Part shown: piece after piece, positions 54,979 through 64,000 of the stretch
How positions within the stretch are numbered: the stretch's first letter is position 1
Layout of the letters: every line of letters begins with the position of its first letter
Assembly (NCBI RefSeq): GCF_010586825.1
Contig: NZ_JAAAGB010000013.1
Coordinates: 27,224 to 91,223, forward strand
From: Draconibacterium mangrovi
GTDB taxonomy: Bacteria; Bacteroidota; Bacteroidia; Bacteroidales; Prolixibacteraceae
DNA: 64,000 nt
Direction: 5' to 3'
Position numbers and translations under genes: made by a program
The notes under the pieces: generated by a model
The model's database searches: none
Told to the model about the DNA's origin: nothing
What the model saw: only the letters and a program-made list of their open reading frames with translations

Positions 54979-56538
54979 ATGTTACAACAAGCCATAATAG
55001 ATAAATTAAAAGAGGTTTTCAGCCCCCTAAAAAACAATTACACCTTTCAGGTTGCAGTTGCAAATTCTCATCCTGACAAAGCCCAGCTAATTGGCTTGTT
55101 GGATGACGTTGCATCTACCTCGGAAAAATTTGATGTTACTATTGAAGAAGGAAAAGAGCTGGAATTTACCATCTTAAAAAACAACACCCCCACAAACATT
55201 ATTTTTCGAGCAATACCCAACGGGCATGAATTCCCGTCGTTGCTAACCGCAATTTTAAACCTCGACGGCATTGGTAAAAACCTGCCCGACGATGCGGTTG
55301 CCAACCAGATAAAAGGGCTAAAAGGCGAGATTGTACTAAAAAGCTACATTTCGCTAAGCTGTACCAATTGCCCTGAGGTGGTTCAGGCATTGAATGTATT
55401 AACCTTGTTAAACCCCAATATTCGTCACGAAATTATCGACGGACAAATTAACAAAGAAGAAGTTGAAGCGCTGGGAATACAAGCCGTTCCAACAGTTTAT
55501 GCCAATGGCGAACAATTGCATGTTGGCCGTTCATCAATTGGGGAGTTGCTGGCAAAACTGCAAGAAAAAGTAGGATCAGAACCTGTTACAAGTGCACCCG
55601 TTGAAAAAGAATACGATGTAGTAGTTGTTGGTGGCGGACCTGCCGGCGTTTCAGCAGCGGTTTATTCAGCACGAAAAGGATTTTCGGTGGCTTTGGTTGC
55701 CGAAAAAGTTGGTGGTCAGCTAAACGAAACCGTTTCAATCGAAAACATGATTTCGATACCTCAAACTACCGGGACAAAACTTTCGGCTGATTTGATGAGC
55801 CATTTAAAAGATTACCCGATTGATGTACTTGAAAACCGTCGCGTTGAAAATGTAAGCCTGAAAGACGGACTTAAAGAAGTACAAACATCGTTGAACGAAA
55901 CATTTAAAACCCCGGCATTGATTATTGCTACCGGTGCCAGCTGGAGACGTTTGGGTGTTCCCGGCGAAAACGAATATATCGGTTCAGGTGTGGCTTTCTG
56001 TACACACTGCGACGGTCCGTTTTACAAAGGCAAAAAAGTAGTTGTCGTGGGTGGAGGAAACTCCGGGTTGGAAGCTGCCATCGACCTGTCGTCAATCGCA
56101 TCGGAAGTTACCGTGCTTGAGTTTATGGACGAGCTAAAAGGCGACCAGGTTTTGCAAGACAAGTTAAAAACATTACCGAATGTAAAAATTCACACCAATG
56201 CGCAAACAACAGCTGTTATTGGCGATGGCAATAAAGTTACCGCATTGGAATACAAAAACAGAGAAACAGAAAAAACAGAAACAATTACCACTGATGGTGT
56301 GTTTGTTCAAATCGGATTGCAAGCCAACAGTAAAGTTTTCTCCGAAGTGGTTGATACCAACCGAATGGGAGAAATTGAAATTGACGCACATTGCCGCACA
56401 AAACAAGCGGGCGTTTATGCCGCCGGAGACGTTTCGGTGGTTCCTTACAAACAAATTGTAATTGCAATGGGCGAAGGATCGAAAGCTGCCCTCTCAGCCT
56501 TTGAAGACAAGATTAAAAATAAGCTGGTTCAGAATTAA
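54979..56538 (+). CDS. ahpF: AhpF, NADH-dependent peroxiredoxin reductase
   Basis: From the ATG at 54979 the protein is 519 residues, the size of E. coli AhpF. The N-terminal thioredoxin-like pair has the CxxC SCTNCPEV (Cys128/Cys131). The FAD domain has [18 protein letters not shown], and the second redox CxxC is in FCTHCDGPF. The NADH domain motif [13 protein letters not shown] and the C-terminal [13 protein letters not shown] (FAD) are intact. It transfers electrons from NADH to AhpC. It ends at a strong terminator. An upstream in-frame start at 54946 overlaps the hairpin and is rejected. Confidence 0.97.
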   Translation: MLQQAIIDKLKEVFSPLKNNYTFQVAVANSHPDKAQLIGLLDDVASTSEKFDVTIEEGKELEFTILKNNTPTNIIFRAIPNGHEFPSLLTAILNLDGIGKNLPDDAVANQIKGLKGEIVLKSYISLSCTNCPEVVQALNVLTLLNPNIRHEIIDGQINKEEVEALGIQAVPTVYANGEQLHVGRSSIGELLAKLQEKVGSEPVTSAPVEKEYDVVVVGGGPAGVSAAVYSARKGFSVALVAEKVGGQLNETVSIENMISIPQTTGTKLSADLMSHLKDYPIDVLENRRVENVSLKDGLKEVQTSLNETFKTPALIIATGASWRRLGVPGENEYIGSGVAFCTHCDGPFYKGKKVVVVGGGNSGLEAAIDLSSIASEVTVLEFMDELKGDQVLQDKLKTLPNVKIHTNAQTTAVIGDGNKVTALEYKNRETEKTETITTDGVFVQIGLQANSKVFSEVVDTNRMGEIEIDAHCRTKQAGVYAAGDVSVVPYKQIVIAMGEGSKAALSAFEDKIKNKLVQN

Positions 56539-56578
56539 CAACTGATAATTAACAGTGATACATTTTCGTTTTTAAATC

Positions 56579-56606
56579 ATCCCGGCATTTTGTCGGGATT
56601 TTTTTT
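56579..56606 (+). terminator. Terminator of ahpC-ahpF
   Basis: ATCCCG (56579-56584) pairs with CGGGAT (56594-56599), with two more inner pairs, followed by eight T residues. It lies 40 bases after the ahpF stop. Confidence 0.85.
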
Positions 56607-56610
56607 GCCT

Positions 56611-56685
56611 GGATTCTCGATTCTCGATTCTTGATTCTCGCAGCTAGTGGCTCGTAACTCATAGCTCGTGGCTCGTGGCTCTTAG
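56611..56685. repeat. Low-complexity GATTCTC / GGCTCGT repeats
   Basis: GATTCTC-type units repeat from 56612 to 56640, then CTCGTGG units to about 56680. Similar tracts occur near 20300 and 61600, so this is a small dispersed low-complexity class. It abuts the stop codon of the SDR at 56686. Confidence 0.5.
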
Positions 56686-57489
56686 CTATTTCAACGGTGA
56701 ATCCGGTTCGTTTTTGAAAACGGCATAAAGAATCTGATCAACCACCCAGGCCCATAGTTTAGCCACAAGAACAATCACTTTTCCATCCCAGAACGAAACG
56801 ATCATTTTTCGCCGGCGGTTTTTAATGGCACGATACATAATAGATGCGCAACGTTCGGCCGACATCATTTTATTTTCGTTGCGTGGTGTTTTTCCCTGCT
56901 GACTTCCATCGGCAACCAGCGCGGTTTCGCGAATTTCAGAAGCTGTAAAACCGGGAGCTACTACTAAAACATGCAATCCGGCACGCAAATATTCAACCCG
57001 AAGTGTATCTAAAAATCCACGTACTGCAAATTTTGATGATGAATAGCCGGTACGTCCGGGCAAACCAATGTATCCACCTGTTGAGATCACGCCAACAACA
57101 GAACCTTTTTGCTCCAACAAATACGGAAGTGCATATTTGGTGCAATAAACGGTGCCCCAGTAGTTCACATCCATAACTTTTCGTAATACTTCGGTTTCAA
57201 CGTCTTCGAGTACCGCCCGCATCGAAATTCCCGCATTATTAATAAGAATATTGATTTTTCCGAATCGCTCGATCGCTTTATCGATCAAATGCTTGCAATC
57301 CTCTTCATTCGAGACATCGGTTTTTACCGGCAAAACTTCAACATTGGAAAGTTTTTCTTTCAACGCCTCTAAACGCTCAATTCTGCGCGCAGCCAATACC
57401 AGGTTGAAACCCTTTGCTGCATATTTTTCGGCTAGTGCTTTTCCTATTCCCGACGAAGCTCCGGTAATTACAACTACTTTGTCTGTCAT
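56686..57489 (-). CDS. Short-chain dehydrogenase/reductase
   Basis: The Rossmann motif VVITGASSGIGKAL, NNAGISM and the active-site pair GVISTGGYIGLPGRTGYSSSKFAVRGF (Ser/Thr, Tyr, Lys) identify a classic SDR. The N-terminal 200 residues are standard; the C-terminal VIVLVAKLWAWVVDQILYAVF is hydrophobic and may anchor the enzyme to a membrane, as in lipid- or sterol-type reductases. The substrate is unknown. It is alone and convergent with ahpF. Confidence 0.88.
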   Translation of the reverse strand: MTDKVVVITGASSGIGKALAEKYAAKGFNLVLAARRIERLEALKEKLSNVEVLPVKTDVSNEEDCKHLIDKAIERFGKINILINNAGISMRAVLEDVETEVLRKVMDVNYWGTVYCTKYALPYLLEQKGSVVGVISTGGYIGLPGRTGYSSSKFAVRGFLDTLRVEYLRAGLHVLVVAPGFTASEIRETALVADGSQQGKTPRNENKMMSAERCASIMYRAIKNRRRKMIVSFWDGKVIVLVAKLWAWVVDQILYAVFKNEPDSPLK

Positions 57490-57670
57490 TTAATAATTCA
57501 ATTGATAATGCTGTCTGGTTTCCCAGTTAATTTGCGCCGGCAAAATACGCATTTTTCTGTTTTTAAACGGTGGATTGCCTAATATTATGCAACAAAACAC
57601 CGCAGAACAGGCAAAATATATCCGGATAATAAACTTACACCACTCGCTTTAAACCAATCAGTAGCCTTTG

Positions 57671-60145
57671 CTATTTGAATAATTTTTTAAGACCGTCTCC
57701 CAATTTATTCAACGAATTTTTCAAATCGTCTTTTGTGGCATCGGTAACGGCCTTTTGCGTGGCACTTAAATCAAGATTTACTTTTGCATCGCCAACCGGT
57801 CCATTCAGCACAACTCCGGCCGGTAACATCTTAATTTTTTCATTTCCCGGCAGCACAGCAAGAATTTTCTGAATATCGGGGCCAAACATTTCGCGTTCAA
57901 CGTTAAAATCCAATCGCATATCGAGCAAACTCTCCGCATTTAAACTTCCGCTAATGGTTGTTTCCTGCCCAATCACTTTAGTGGTAAACGGACGCAACAA
58001 CAGGCTTCCGTCTTCAACGGTTAAATTTGCTGTAAAATCGCCGATGGTTACATTCCGAAGTTTTTCCTTTTTCAGAATCCCACTCAGCTGGTTAAACAAT
58101 GGCGAATCATTAATTTCAACATTATTGGTGCTGAATGATCCTTTTCCGTTGGTTGTGGCAGTAATCAGCTTAAGCTGCGGGCTCAATCTTCCTTTCATTC
58201 CCAAACTTGTGCTGAGTTTCCCGGTACTGTTTCCAGCGCCCGGAATCAGTTTCCGGAACCCTGCAACCGTATGATACATAGTAGGAATATCAAAGCCGGC
58301 AATATCAAAACCAAAGTCAAACAAAGGCTGGTTTTGAGCGGTATTTTCGTATGATCCGTTCATGGTCATTTTTCCATCCAGCATATTCATGTCCAGTCCG
58401 TCGAGGATCAGTTTTTTATCCACTACCCTCACTTCACCTTTTATGTCTGTAATCGGAATGCGGTTAAAAACAGCGCGGTTTATAGTTGAACGGAAGGTGA
58501 TATCGATATTTTCAGGCACATTAAAAGCCAGTGTTTCCAGTTCTGTTTCCGCATTTTGCTCAGTCTCTTCTTCCATTACCTGTAAACGAAGCAATTCGTT
58601 TAAGTTTACGTAGTTCGAATTCAGCTGAAGATTCCCTTTCAGCACGCCGTCTTTCATCACATAATTCAGGTAATTACTCACTTTTCCCGACAAACGAAAA
58701 TCGCTTTCACCAACTTTAAGGATGAAACTTCCGAGGTTAATATTCTGCGGCGAAAAATCCATTTGCCCTGATGGAATTACCACCTGTTGTGTGAGATCGG
58801 GCGAATCGTAAACAAAGTTGCTAAACAGCACGACTCCATCCGATTTTATTTTGTCGTAAGCCTCGGCTTCAACGTCGGAGTAACGACCGTTGGCAAACAG
58901 ATTAGCATCAATAATTCCTGAAATATTTACGCTGTCCATTGGCAGCGCGTCTTTTAAATGATCGAGATTTAACTTGCCAACAAATGCTCCATCGAATAAT
59001 GGATCACTCACCGGATTCGAGATTTTCAATGTCAGGTCAATCGGGTTATTACGAATTTCAGCATGTGCTTTGTTGATGTCTATTTTTAGCAGATCAAGAT
59101 CGCCCTGTGGTTTTCCGATCAGCATTTCGGCTCTGATATTTTTGATTTCCTCGGGCATGTCGGCATACTTAAAGTTGCCATTGTCGACTTTAACCTGCAG
59201 GTCGATTTTCGGATAATCCTCATCAATGTAATAGCCCGAAACGCCCCCTGAAATCGTTGCCGATCCGGTGGTTGTAATGTCTTTTAAATATTCCTCGTAA
59301 TCTTTGGGAACGAGTGCCAAAAAGTTCTCAAAATCCGAAGCTTTTGTTTTTAGAAGAAGATTCAGAAAAGTAGTATCGTTGGGCACACTAACATCGCCAC
59401 TCAATTCAAGTGGCAAACGGTTTATCAGCAACTCGCTTTCGGCAATCGTAAACAGCATCGATTCAAAATCAACGTCAAGCAAGGTTTTCAAATCCAGCGA
59501 AGTATTCGACACATAGTTAATCCCTTCCATTGAATAGGTAAGATTGCTAACCACTCCCCCAATATTCAGTTGTGTAGTATTGCCAAACATTTCGCCCGAA
59601 ATATCCAGATTGATGTCTTCCAAATCGGCACGCATTTTTGCCAATTTATCGTTATAAATCAGTCGCGCACCATTCACCTCAATATTTTCCAGCGCCAATT
59701 GAAACTCTTCAGCATCAGCCCCGGTTGCACTTTCTTTTTCTGCCGATCCGGAAGCCGGAGCAACATCCCAGTTTACATTTCCTGATTCTGCAACAACCAA
59801 ATTCAGTGAGGGTTTTTCAAGAATGATTTCCTCAATACTGCGATCGGAACTAAAAAGCGATGACAAATTCATTGTTGCAGCAAAACGCGGGATATTTAGC
59901 AATGTATCCTGTGCAAACTCCCCTTTACCTTTTATCATCACATCCTGCAGATCGACTGTAACTTTTGGGAAATTCTTAAACAACGACAGTTTCAGATCGA
60001 CAAATTCAACCTCTGCATTTAATTGTTTATTGAGTGTGGTTTTTGCCGTATTTAAAATGCTCTGTTTGAAGAACACCGGAATTGCCAAAACTGCTCCAAT
60101 CAGCACCACAATTACGATGAGTATAATTACAATAATTCGTTTCAT
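57671..60145 (-). CDS. AsmA-like outer-membrane biogenesis protein
   Basis: The 824-residue protein has an N-terminal transmembrane helix (IIVIILIVIVVLIGAVLAIPVF) and a long beta-helical region built of repeats, with the C-terminal AsmA segment PLFNQLSGILKKEKLRNVTIGDFTANLTVEDGSLLLRPF. AsmA-family proteins are thought to bridge the periplasm and move phospholipid toward the outer membrane. It is longer than the compact AsmA of E. coli (about 617 residues). It stands alone on the minus strand. Confidence 0.88.
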   Translation of the reverse strand: MKRIIVIILIVIVVLIGAVLAIPVFFKQSILNTAKTTLNKQLNAEVEFVDLKLSLFKNFPKVTVDLQDVMIKGKGEFAQDTLLNIPRFAATMNLSSLFSSDRSIEEIILEKPSLNLVVAESGNVNWDVAPASGSAEKESATGADAEEFQLALENIEVNGARLIYNDKLAKMRADLEDINLDISGEMFGNTTQLNIGGVVSNLTYSMEGINYVSNTSLDLKTLLDVDFESMLFTIAESELLINRLPLELSGDVSVPNDTTFLNLLLKTKASDFENFLALVPKDYEEYLKDITTTGSATISGGVSGYYIDEDYPKIDLQVKVDNGNFKYADMPEEIKNIRAEMLIGKPQGDLDLLKIDINKAHAEIRNNPIDLTLKISNPVSDPLFDGAFVGKLNLDHLKDALPMDSVNISGIIDANLFANGRYSDVEAEAYDKIKSDGVVLFSNFVYDSPDLTQQVVIPSGQMDFSPQNINLGSFILKVGESDFRLSGKVSNYLNYVMKDGVLKGNLQLNSNYVNLNELLRLQVMEEETEQNAETELETLAFNVPENIDITFRSTINRAVFNRIPITDIKGEVRVVDKKLILDGLDMNMLDGKMTMNGSYENTAQNQPLFDFGFDIAGFDIPTMYHTVAGFRKLIPGAGNSTGKLSTSLGMKGRLSPQLKLITATTNGKGSFSTNNVEINDSPLFNQLSGILKKEKLRNVTIGDFTANLTVEDGSLLLRPFTTKVIGQETTISGSLNAESLLDMRLDFNVEREMFGPDIQKILAVLPGNEKIKMLPAGVVLNGPVGDAKVNLDLSATQKAVTDATKDDLKNSLNKLGDGLKKLFK

Positions 60146-60164
60146 ATTTTTCTGTTTTCTGATT

Positions 60165-60172
60165 CAAAAATA
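60165..60172 (-). promoter_or_regulatory. Bacteroidota -7 element for the AsmA-like gene
   Basis: The minus strand reads TATTTTTG, an exact match, 20 bases upstream of the ATG. No good -33 box is visible at 19-21 bases. Confidence 0.35.
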
Positions 60173-60248
60173 CATCATTAGAACGTTTAAGAACGTTAGA
60201 AGTTGTTAAAAAGTTGGAAGATTGAAAACGACAGACCGAAGCTGAAAA

Positions 60249-61496
60249 TTATAGCTCGCCAAGTACCATTCGTCGCAGCAATTGCAGCGCAGTTTGTCCG
60301 GAGCGTACAATATTCCGGTCGCGCTGATCGCCAACAAAGGTGTATTTTTTCACCAATGTCTTCTCAGGCCCCGAAACAGCGATCCAAACTGTTCCAACCG
60401 GTTTTTCTTCTGTACCTCCTGTTGGGCCGGCTATCCCGGTGGTTGCCACAGCATAATCAGCATTCATCACACGTTTTACGCCTTCCACCATTTCGCGTGC
60501 AACCTGCTCGCTAACGGCACCGTATTTTTCCAGATTTTCGCGACTAACGCCAAGTAACTGTTCTTTCATTTCGTTGGAATACGAGGTAATGGAGCCGTTG
60601 TAGTAAGCCGAACTTCCGGCAACGGATGTGATCAGGTGCGAAATATAACCGCCCGTACAACTTTCGGCAACAGCCAGTTTTTTATTTTGCTGCACCAATT
60701 CACGGCCAATTACCTCCGCCATCGTTTCAAGATCGTAGCCGTAAATGGCCTCCGGAATAATTAGTCTCAGCTTATCTATTTCACACTCCACATCGCTTTT
60801 CAACACTTCAACATCGTCTCCAATTGCAGAAAGCCGCAATCGCACCGCCATTGGATTGGGTAAATAAGCCAGTTTAATATGCGTTGGCAAAGCATCTTCC
60901 CAATCAGCAATTCGTTCAGCCAGCATCGATTCAGGAACACCCTGTGTCAATACCGTTTTATGAAAAATTGCTTTGGTTCGTCCGGTTTCGCGTAAACGAG
61001 GTAACAATTCAAATTCTACCAGGTATTTCATTTCAAAAGGTACGCCCGGCATCGACACAAAAATGGTATCGTTTTTCTCGAACCACATGCCCGGAGCTGT
61101 TCCCATTTTATTGGGTAGAATCTTACACGATTCGGGCAACATTGCCTGGTCGCGATTCATCTTGTTCATATCAATTCCACGGAATTTGAATCGCTCGTAA
61201 ATTGTTTTTAAAGTGGGTTCGTGAAAAACAAGTTTGGTGTTGAAATACTCGCAAAGCGTGTGTTTAGTAATATCGTCTTTGGTGGGGCCAAGTCCACCGG
61301 TAATTACCACCAGGTCGGCATGTTCTTCTGCATTTTTTATGGCACGCACAATATGATCGTGATCATCGTGAACCGAAGTGATCTGGTAAATTTCGATACC
61401 GTTCAGGTTAAACTGCTCGCCCATCCAGGCCGAGTTGGTATCAACAATCTGCCCGATCAGTATTTCATCGCCTATGGTAATTATTTCTGCTTTCAT
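60249..61496 (-). CDS. cinA: CinA: nicotinamide-nucleotide amidase / competence-damage protein
   Basis: The 415-residue protein has the N-terminal molybdopterin-binding-like COG1058 domain (GDEILIGQIVDTNSAWM, ITGGLGPTKDD) and the C-terminal PncC amidase domain (AVAESCTGGYISHLITSVAGSS, ATTGIAGPTGGTEEKP). The combined enzyme hydrolyses ADP-ribose and deamidates nicotinamide mononucleotide in NAD salvage. It is the full-length two-domain form. A consensus promoter lies upstream at 61531-61563. Confidence 0.95.
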   Translation of the reverse strand: MKAEIITIGDEILIGQIVDTNSAWMGEQFNLNGIEIYQITSVHDDHDHIVRAIKNAEEHADLVVITGGLGPTKDDITKHTLCEYFNTKLVFHEPTLKTIYERFKFRGIDMNKMNRDQAMLPESCKILPNKMGTAPGMWFEKNDTIFVSMPGVPFEMKYLVEFELLPRLRETGRTKAIFHKTVLTQGVPESMLAERIADWEDALPTHIKLAYLPNPMAVRLRLSAIGDDVEVLKSDVECEIDKLRLIIPEAIYGYDLETMAEVIGRELVQQNKKLAVAESCTGGYISHLITSVAGSSAYYNGSITSYSNEMKEQLLGVSRENLEKYGAVSEQVAREMVEGVKRVMNADYAVATTGIAGPTGGTEEKPVGTVWIAVSGPEKTLVKKYTFVGDQRDRNIVRSGQTALQLLRRMVLGEL

Positions 61497-61530
61497 TCCT
61501 TTAATTTAATTGCACATGTTTTAGGATTAG

Positions 61531-61563
61531 CAAATTTAACATTATAAAAGGCAAAAGGACAAA
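61531..61563 (-). promoter_or_regulatory. Promoter of cinA
   Basis: On the minus strand TTTG (61560-61563) is followed after 21 bases by TAAATTTG (61531-61538), matching TTTG/TAnnTTTG. The start would lie about 30 bases before the cinA ATG. Confidence 0.5.
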
Positions 61564-61657
61564 GTAGAAAGGCAAAAGTAAAAAAAGCCACTAGCTCCGA
61601 GTTTCGAGCCGCGAGTTCTCATTTAAGCTTTATCGCATTAAAACATTCAGGATTGAT

Positions 61658-62005
61658 TTAGAGGTTCACAACCTTTTCCGCCACTTTCTGAAAATGCATA
61701 ATGTCAACCATTGTTCCGGCTATACCGACTTCAACTTTTTCCAGCAATTGAAAATGGTTTAGACAAGTTTTGCAAGCCACCAGTTTTACTCCTTTTTCCG
61801 CGAGCTGTTTTAAAGGTTCAAGAGCTACGGAACCGGAGCAGATAAGTTTCACCCCTTCATTGTAAAAGGTAATCACTTTGGGAACTTCTTCTTCTTCGCA
61901 AAGTAATGTCAGGTAGTTTTTTACCAGTAGTTGCCCAAGTTCTTCATTGCCTGATCCCATTCCGTTATGTGTGATTTGAATGAGCGTATTTTTGAAAGAA
62001 TTCAT
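61658..62005 (-). CDS. DsrE-family protein (YedF C-terminal-like)
   Basis: The ATG at 62005 gives 115 residues with a DsrE/F fold: MNSFKNTLIQITHNGMGSGNEELGQLLVKNYLTLL and a Cys pair in LVACKTCLNHFQLL. This corresponds to the C-terminal half of YedF, a sulfur/selenium-transfer-related protein; the usual N-terminal TusA half is absent. A longer in-frame reading to 62215 lacks support. The upstream 264 bases hold decayed low-complexity repeats and no other gene. Confidence 0.75.
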   Translation of the reverse strand: MNSFKNTLIQITHNGMGSGNEELGQLLVKNYLTLLCEEEEVPKVITFYNEGVKLICSGSVALEPLKQLAEKGVKLVACKTCLNHFQLLEKVEVGIAGTMVDIMHFQKVAEKVVNL

Positions 62006-62269
62006 TGTGTTTTGTTTTGTTAGCACTAAAGTAAGTGAAAAACTACTTGGATGAAGTAAATTGGTTTTATTGCAAACTGCGGCCGGGACCTTTTCTTCTT
62101 TGTGCAACCTTGTGCCGACTTTGAGCAACTTTGTGGTATCGTTTTCAAATGCTTTAATGCTGCAATACTTTAATTGGTTGACCACTATATTTCTGAGAAA
62201 ACTTGTAACCTGCAACTTGAATCTTGTAACTAATCCTTGCGATTTTGCGCCTTTGCGAGAGTTTTCTTC

Positions 62270-63508
62270 CTACTTCTCAAACGACTTTAAAAAGGCCAAA
62301 CGCTGCAATAAAGTTGGGTGCGAATAATGAAAGAACACAAAGGTTTTGTGTGGTGTTAAATTACTCAGGTTATTGATCGACAGCTTTTTTAATGCCGAAG
62401 CCAACGCTTCCGGTTTATAATTTTCAGCTGCAAAACGGTCAGCCTGGTATTCGTTTTTTCGTGAAAGGATATTCATAAAAATGCCGGTGAAAAACGAAAT
62501 GGGCGTATACAACACACCAAAAGCTACCATCCCGATATGAAAATTAGGTTCTTCAACACCCAGTGCAGCACTTAAAACCGGGCTGTCGATCAGCAAACCA
62601 AAAACAAACAAAACAATGGCCGTTTGTACCAAACCAATCAATAGTCCCTGCACCACGTGTTTCTTTTTATTGTGGCCAATTTCGTGAGCTAAAACAGCTA
62701 CCAGTTCTTCGGTATTCAAGTCGTTTATCAAAGTATCGTAAAGTACGATTCGCTTTTTTGCGCCCAAACCGGTAAAATAAGCATTGGCTTTTGTCGATCG
62801 TTTCGATCCGTCGATGACAAAAATGTTATCCAGTTTAAAGCCTACCTTTTGTGCAAAAGCACTGATGGCATCGCGTAATTCGCCTTCTTCAAGCGGCGTT
62901 TGTTTATTAAACAACGGCACAATCAGGTTGGAATAAAACATTGCCATAAAAATGGAAAATGCCGAAACTACAAGCCAGGCATAAATCCAGAACATGCTAC
63001 CGGTTAGCTGATAGATAAAAATAACCAGCGCCAGTAACCCTCCACCGATAAGTGCACTTACCAGCCAGCCTTTTATTTTATCAAAAACAAATATTTTGGG
63101 TGTGGTTTTATTAAAACCGTATTTCTCCTCGATTTTAAAGGTGTCGTAAATTTCAAACGGGATATTTATGATATCGGATGCGAACATGATGATTCCGAAA
63201 AAAATTAGCGCTGCCAAAATCGCATTTTCGGTAAAATTCCATGCCCAGCCATCAACCAGTGCAAAACCGTAAAACAAAAACATAGCTAAAGTAAGTACCA
63301 TACTAAAGCTGCTGGTTAAAATCCCGAAACGATGATTTTCGCGCTGATAGGCCTGCTGTTTTTTGTATTTCTCTTCATCGTAAATTCCCTTTACCTCCTC
63401 GGGAATGGTATCGCTCATGGTTGTCGTATTCAGGTATGACAGGTATTTCTCGAAGATAAAATCAACAACAAGAATTCCGATAATGATCCAGAAAAGTAGT
63501 TCGTGCAT
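62270..63508 (-). CDS. M48 zinc metallopeptidase (Ste24-like)
   Basis: The 412-residue polytopic membrane protein carries the zinc motif AHEIGH (His275, Glu276, His279) and the third ligand Glu353 in KNEYQADRFAAE. An N-terminal peptidase M48_N region with several helices precedes it. The architecture matches CAAX-protease-like Ste24 homologues of bacteria, which degrade membrane or unfolded substrates. A TATATTTG promoter element lies at 63536-63543. Confidence 0.93.
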   Translation of the reverse strand: MHELLFWIIIGILVVDFIFEKYLSYLNTTTMSDTIPEEVKGIYDEEKYKKQQAYQRENHRFGILTSSFSMVLTLAMFLFYGFALVDGWAWNFTENAILAALIFFGIIMFASDIINIPFEIYDTFKIEEKYGFNKTTPKIFVFDKIKGWLVSALIGGGLLALVIFIYQLTGSMFWIYAWLVVSAFSIFMAMFYSNLIVPLFNKQTPLEEGELRDAISAFAQKVGFKLDNIFVIDGSKRSTKANAYFTGLGAKKRIVLYDTLINDLNTEELVAVLAHEIGHNKKKHVVQGLLIGLVQTAIVLFVFGLLIDSPVLSAALGVEEPNFHIGMVAFGVLYTPISFFTGIFMNILSRKNEYQADRFAAENYKPEALASALKKLSINNLSNLTPHKTFVFFHYSHPTLLQRLAFLKSFEK

Positions 63509-63535
63509 AGCTGCTTTGTTTCAATTTGTGAGGCA

Positions 63536-63543
63536 CAAATATA
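63536..63543 (-). promoter_or_regulatory. Bacteroidota -7 element for the M48 peptidase gene
   Basis: The minus strand reads TATATTTG, an exact match, 28 bases upstream of the gene start. No clear -33 box is visible. Confidence 0.4.
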
Positions 63544-63640
63544 ACAGAACATTAAGGTTTTCCGTGTATCACAGTTACATTCATGATTACCAGAAATCAT
63601 CAACAGGAATGAAAGTGAAACAATATTCGACGAACTCTCC

Positions 63641-63699
63641 CTCACTCCCTCTCTTCGCGAAGAGAGGGACGATTGTGTCGAAGGCACAACCAGGGTGAG
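63641..63699. repeat. Three-arm hairpin repeat (outer CTCAC/GTGAG)
   Basis: CTCAC (63641-63645) and GTGAG (63695-63699) enclose a perfect 22-bp palindrome CCCTCTCTTCG/CGAAGAGAGGG (63647-63668) and a smaller stem TTGTG/CACAA (63673-63677, 63685-63689). It resembles the other multi-hairpin elements at 9879, 19449 and 23264. Confidence 0.6.
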
Positions 63700-63757
63700 T
63701 CAATAAACTTTGAAACATATTTTGTGATTAATTCTCACTCGATTTTCAGAAAAAAAG

Positions 63758-64000
63758 CCAGGGGCGCAGAATAATCCCCCAGGGGCACGTAATAATCCCC
63801 TGTCTTGACAAACCTCGCCCCCTGGGGCACACGATGATCCCCTTGGGGCACATAACGATCCCCCGTTTTCGCAAGTCCATCCCCTTGGGGCACAAAGCAT
63901 GCCCCTGTTTTCACGAAACAATCCCCCGGGGGCACGAAACGCGCCCCTGTTTTCGAAAGCCGCGCCCCTTGGGGCACATCATGATCCCCTTGGGGCACAA
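63758..64000. repeat. Exact 21-bp tandem array, open at window end
   Basis: Eleven full 21-bp units (63758-63988) and a twelfth partial unit run off the window. Type A units read CTTGGGGCAC then 8 variable bases then CCC; type B read CTGTTTTC then 10 variable bases then CCC. The order is A A B A A B A B A B A A. The total length beyond the window is unknown. Because the unit is a multiple of three, minus-strand frames stay open with seven-residue repeats of VPQGD and KTGA type, but I see no start, stop or domain supporting a protein. Confidence 0.9.

Noticed and set aside
61658..62215. Longer 185-residue version of the DsrE protein
   Set aside because: The extra 70 residues come from low-complexity intergenic sequence and do not match the family; the ATG at 62005 starts at the fold.
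63700..63998. Minus-strand proteins with VPQGD/KTGA repeats
   Set aside because: All frames are open because the unit is 21 bases; the changes between units are not biased to third codon positions and no domain is present. A coding continuation outside the window cannot be excluded.

Overview
The window reads as ordinary chromosome from a member of the Bacteroidota, most likely a marine or sediment relative of the Marinilabiliales/Prolixibacteraceae (the order is inference). The phylum call rests on SusC/RagA-type plug signatures (VVVIGYGTQKK), BatA-type and DUF4293 proteins, Bacteroidota families such as WbqC-like proteins and a prolyl-tripeptidyl/dipeptidyl peptidase IV, and several promoters of the form TTTG-N19..21-TAnnTTTG. 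No rRNA, tRNA, transposase, phage or CRISPR locus was recognised.

Layout. 1-7.0 kb: a window-truncated SGNH hydrolase coupled to a LysM protein whose transglycosylase-like domain has lost its catalytic Glu, an XRE-cupin regulator with an acyl-CoA ligase, and a secreted S9 peptidase. 7.1-12.3 kb: an ECF sigma factor with an unusual anti-sigma-like protein, divergent from a secreted von Willebrand A protein; both the anti-sigma-like and the vWA protein carry the same carboxypeptidase-regulatory/plug module. 12.4-21.9 kb: secreted P1 peptidase, SIMPL protein, KatG, HAD phosphatase, AEC transporter, CobW GTPase, TSUP transporter and GlyA. 22.2-22.65 kb: nine 42-bp tandem units, each with a 20-bp palindrome or near-palindrome. 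22.7-38.9 kb: housekeeping genes, including SucAB, a sugar nucleotidyltransferase, DapB, signal peptidase I and a WbqC-like protein, then small redox genes and a lipoprotein hydrolase.

39.7-46.2 kb is the most notable block: six tightly packed genes behind a good Bacteroidota promoter (ThiL-like kinase, divergent alpha-oxoamine synthase, diacylglycerol-kinase-type lipid kinase, UbiA prenyltransferase, SDR reductase, radical SAM enzyme). This looks like an undescribed lipid or ketone biosynthetic operon. An HTH regulator is convergent with it, and a CarH-like cobalamin-binding MerR regulator lies 1.5 kb further on.

48.7-64 kb holds asparaginase, a BatA-type membrane protein, RocD, a divergent oxyR/ahpCF peroxide locus, an SDR, an AsmA-like protein, CinA, a DsrE protein and an M48 protease. 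The window ends inside a second tandem array with an exact 21-bp unit. Intergenic regions are rich in small inverted-repeat elements of several families; one low-complexity 14-bp repeat appears to have become part of the SucB linker.
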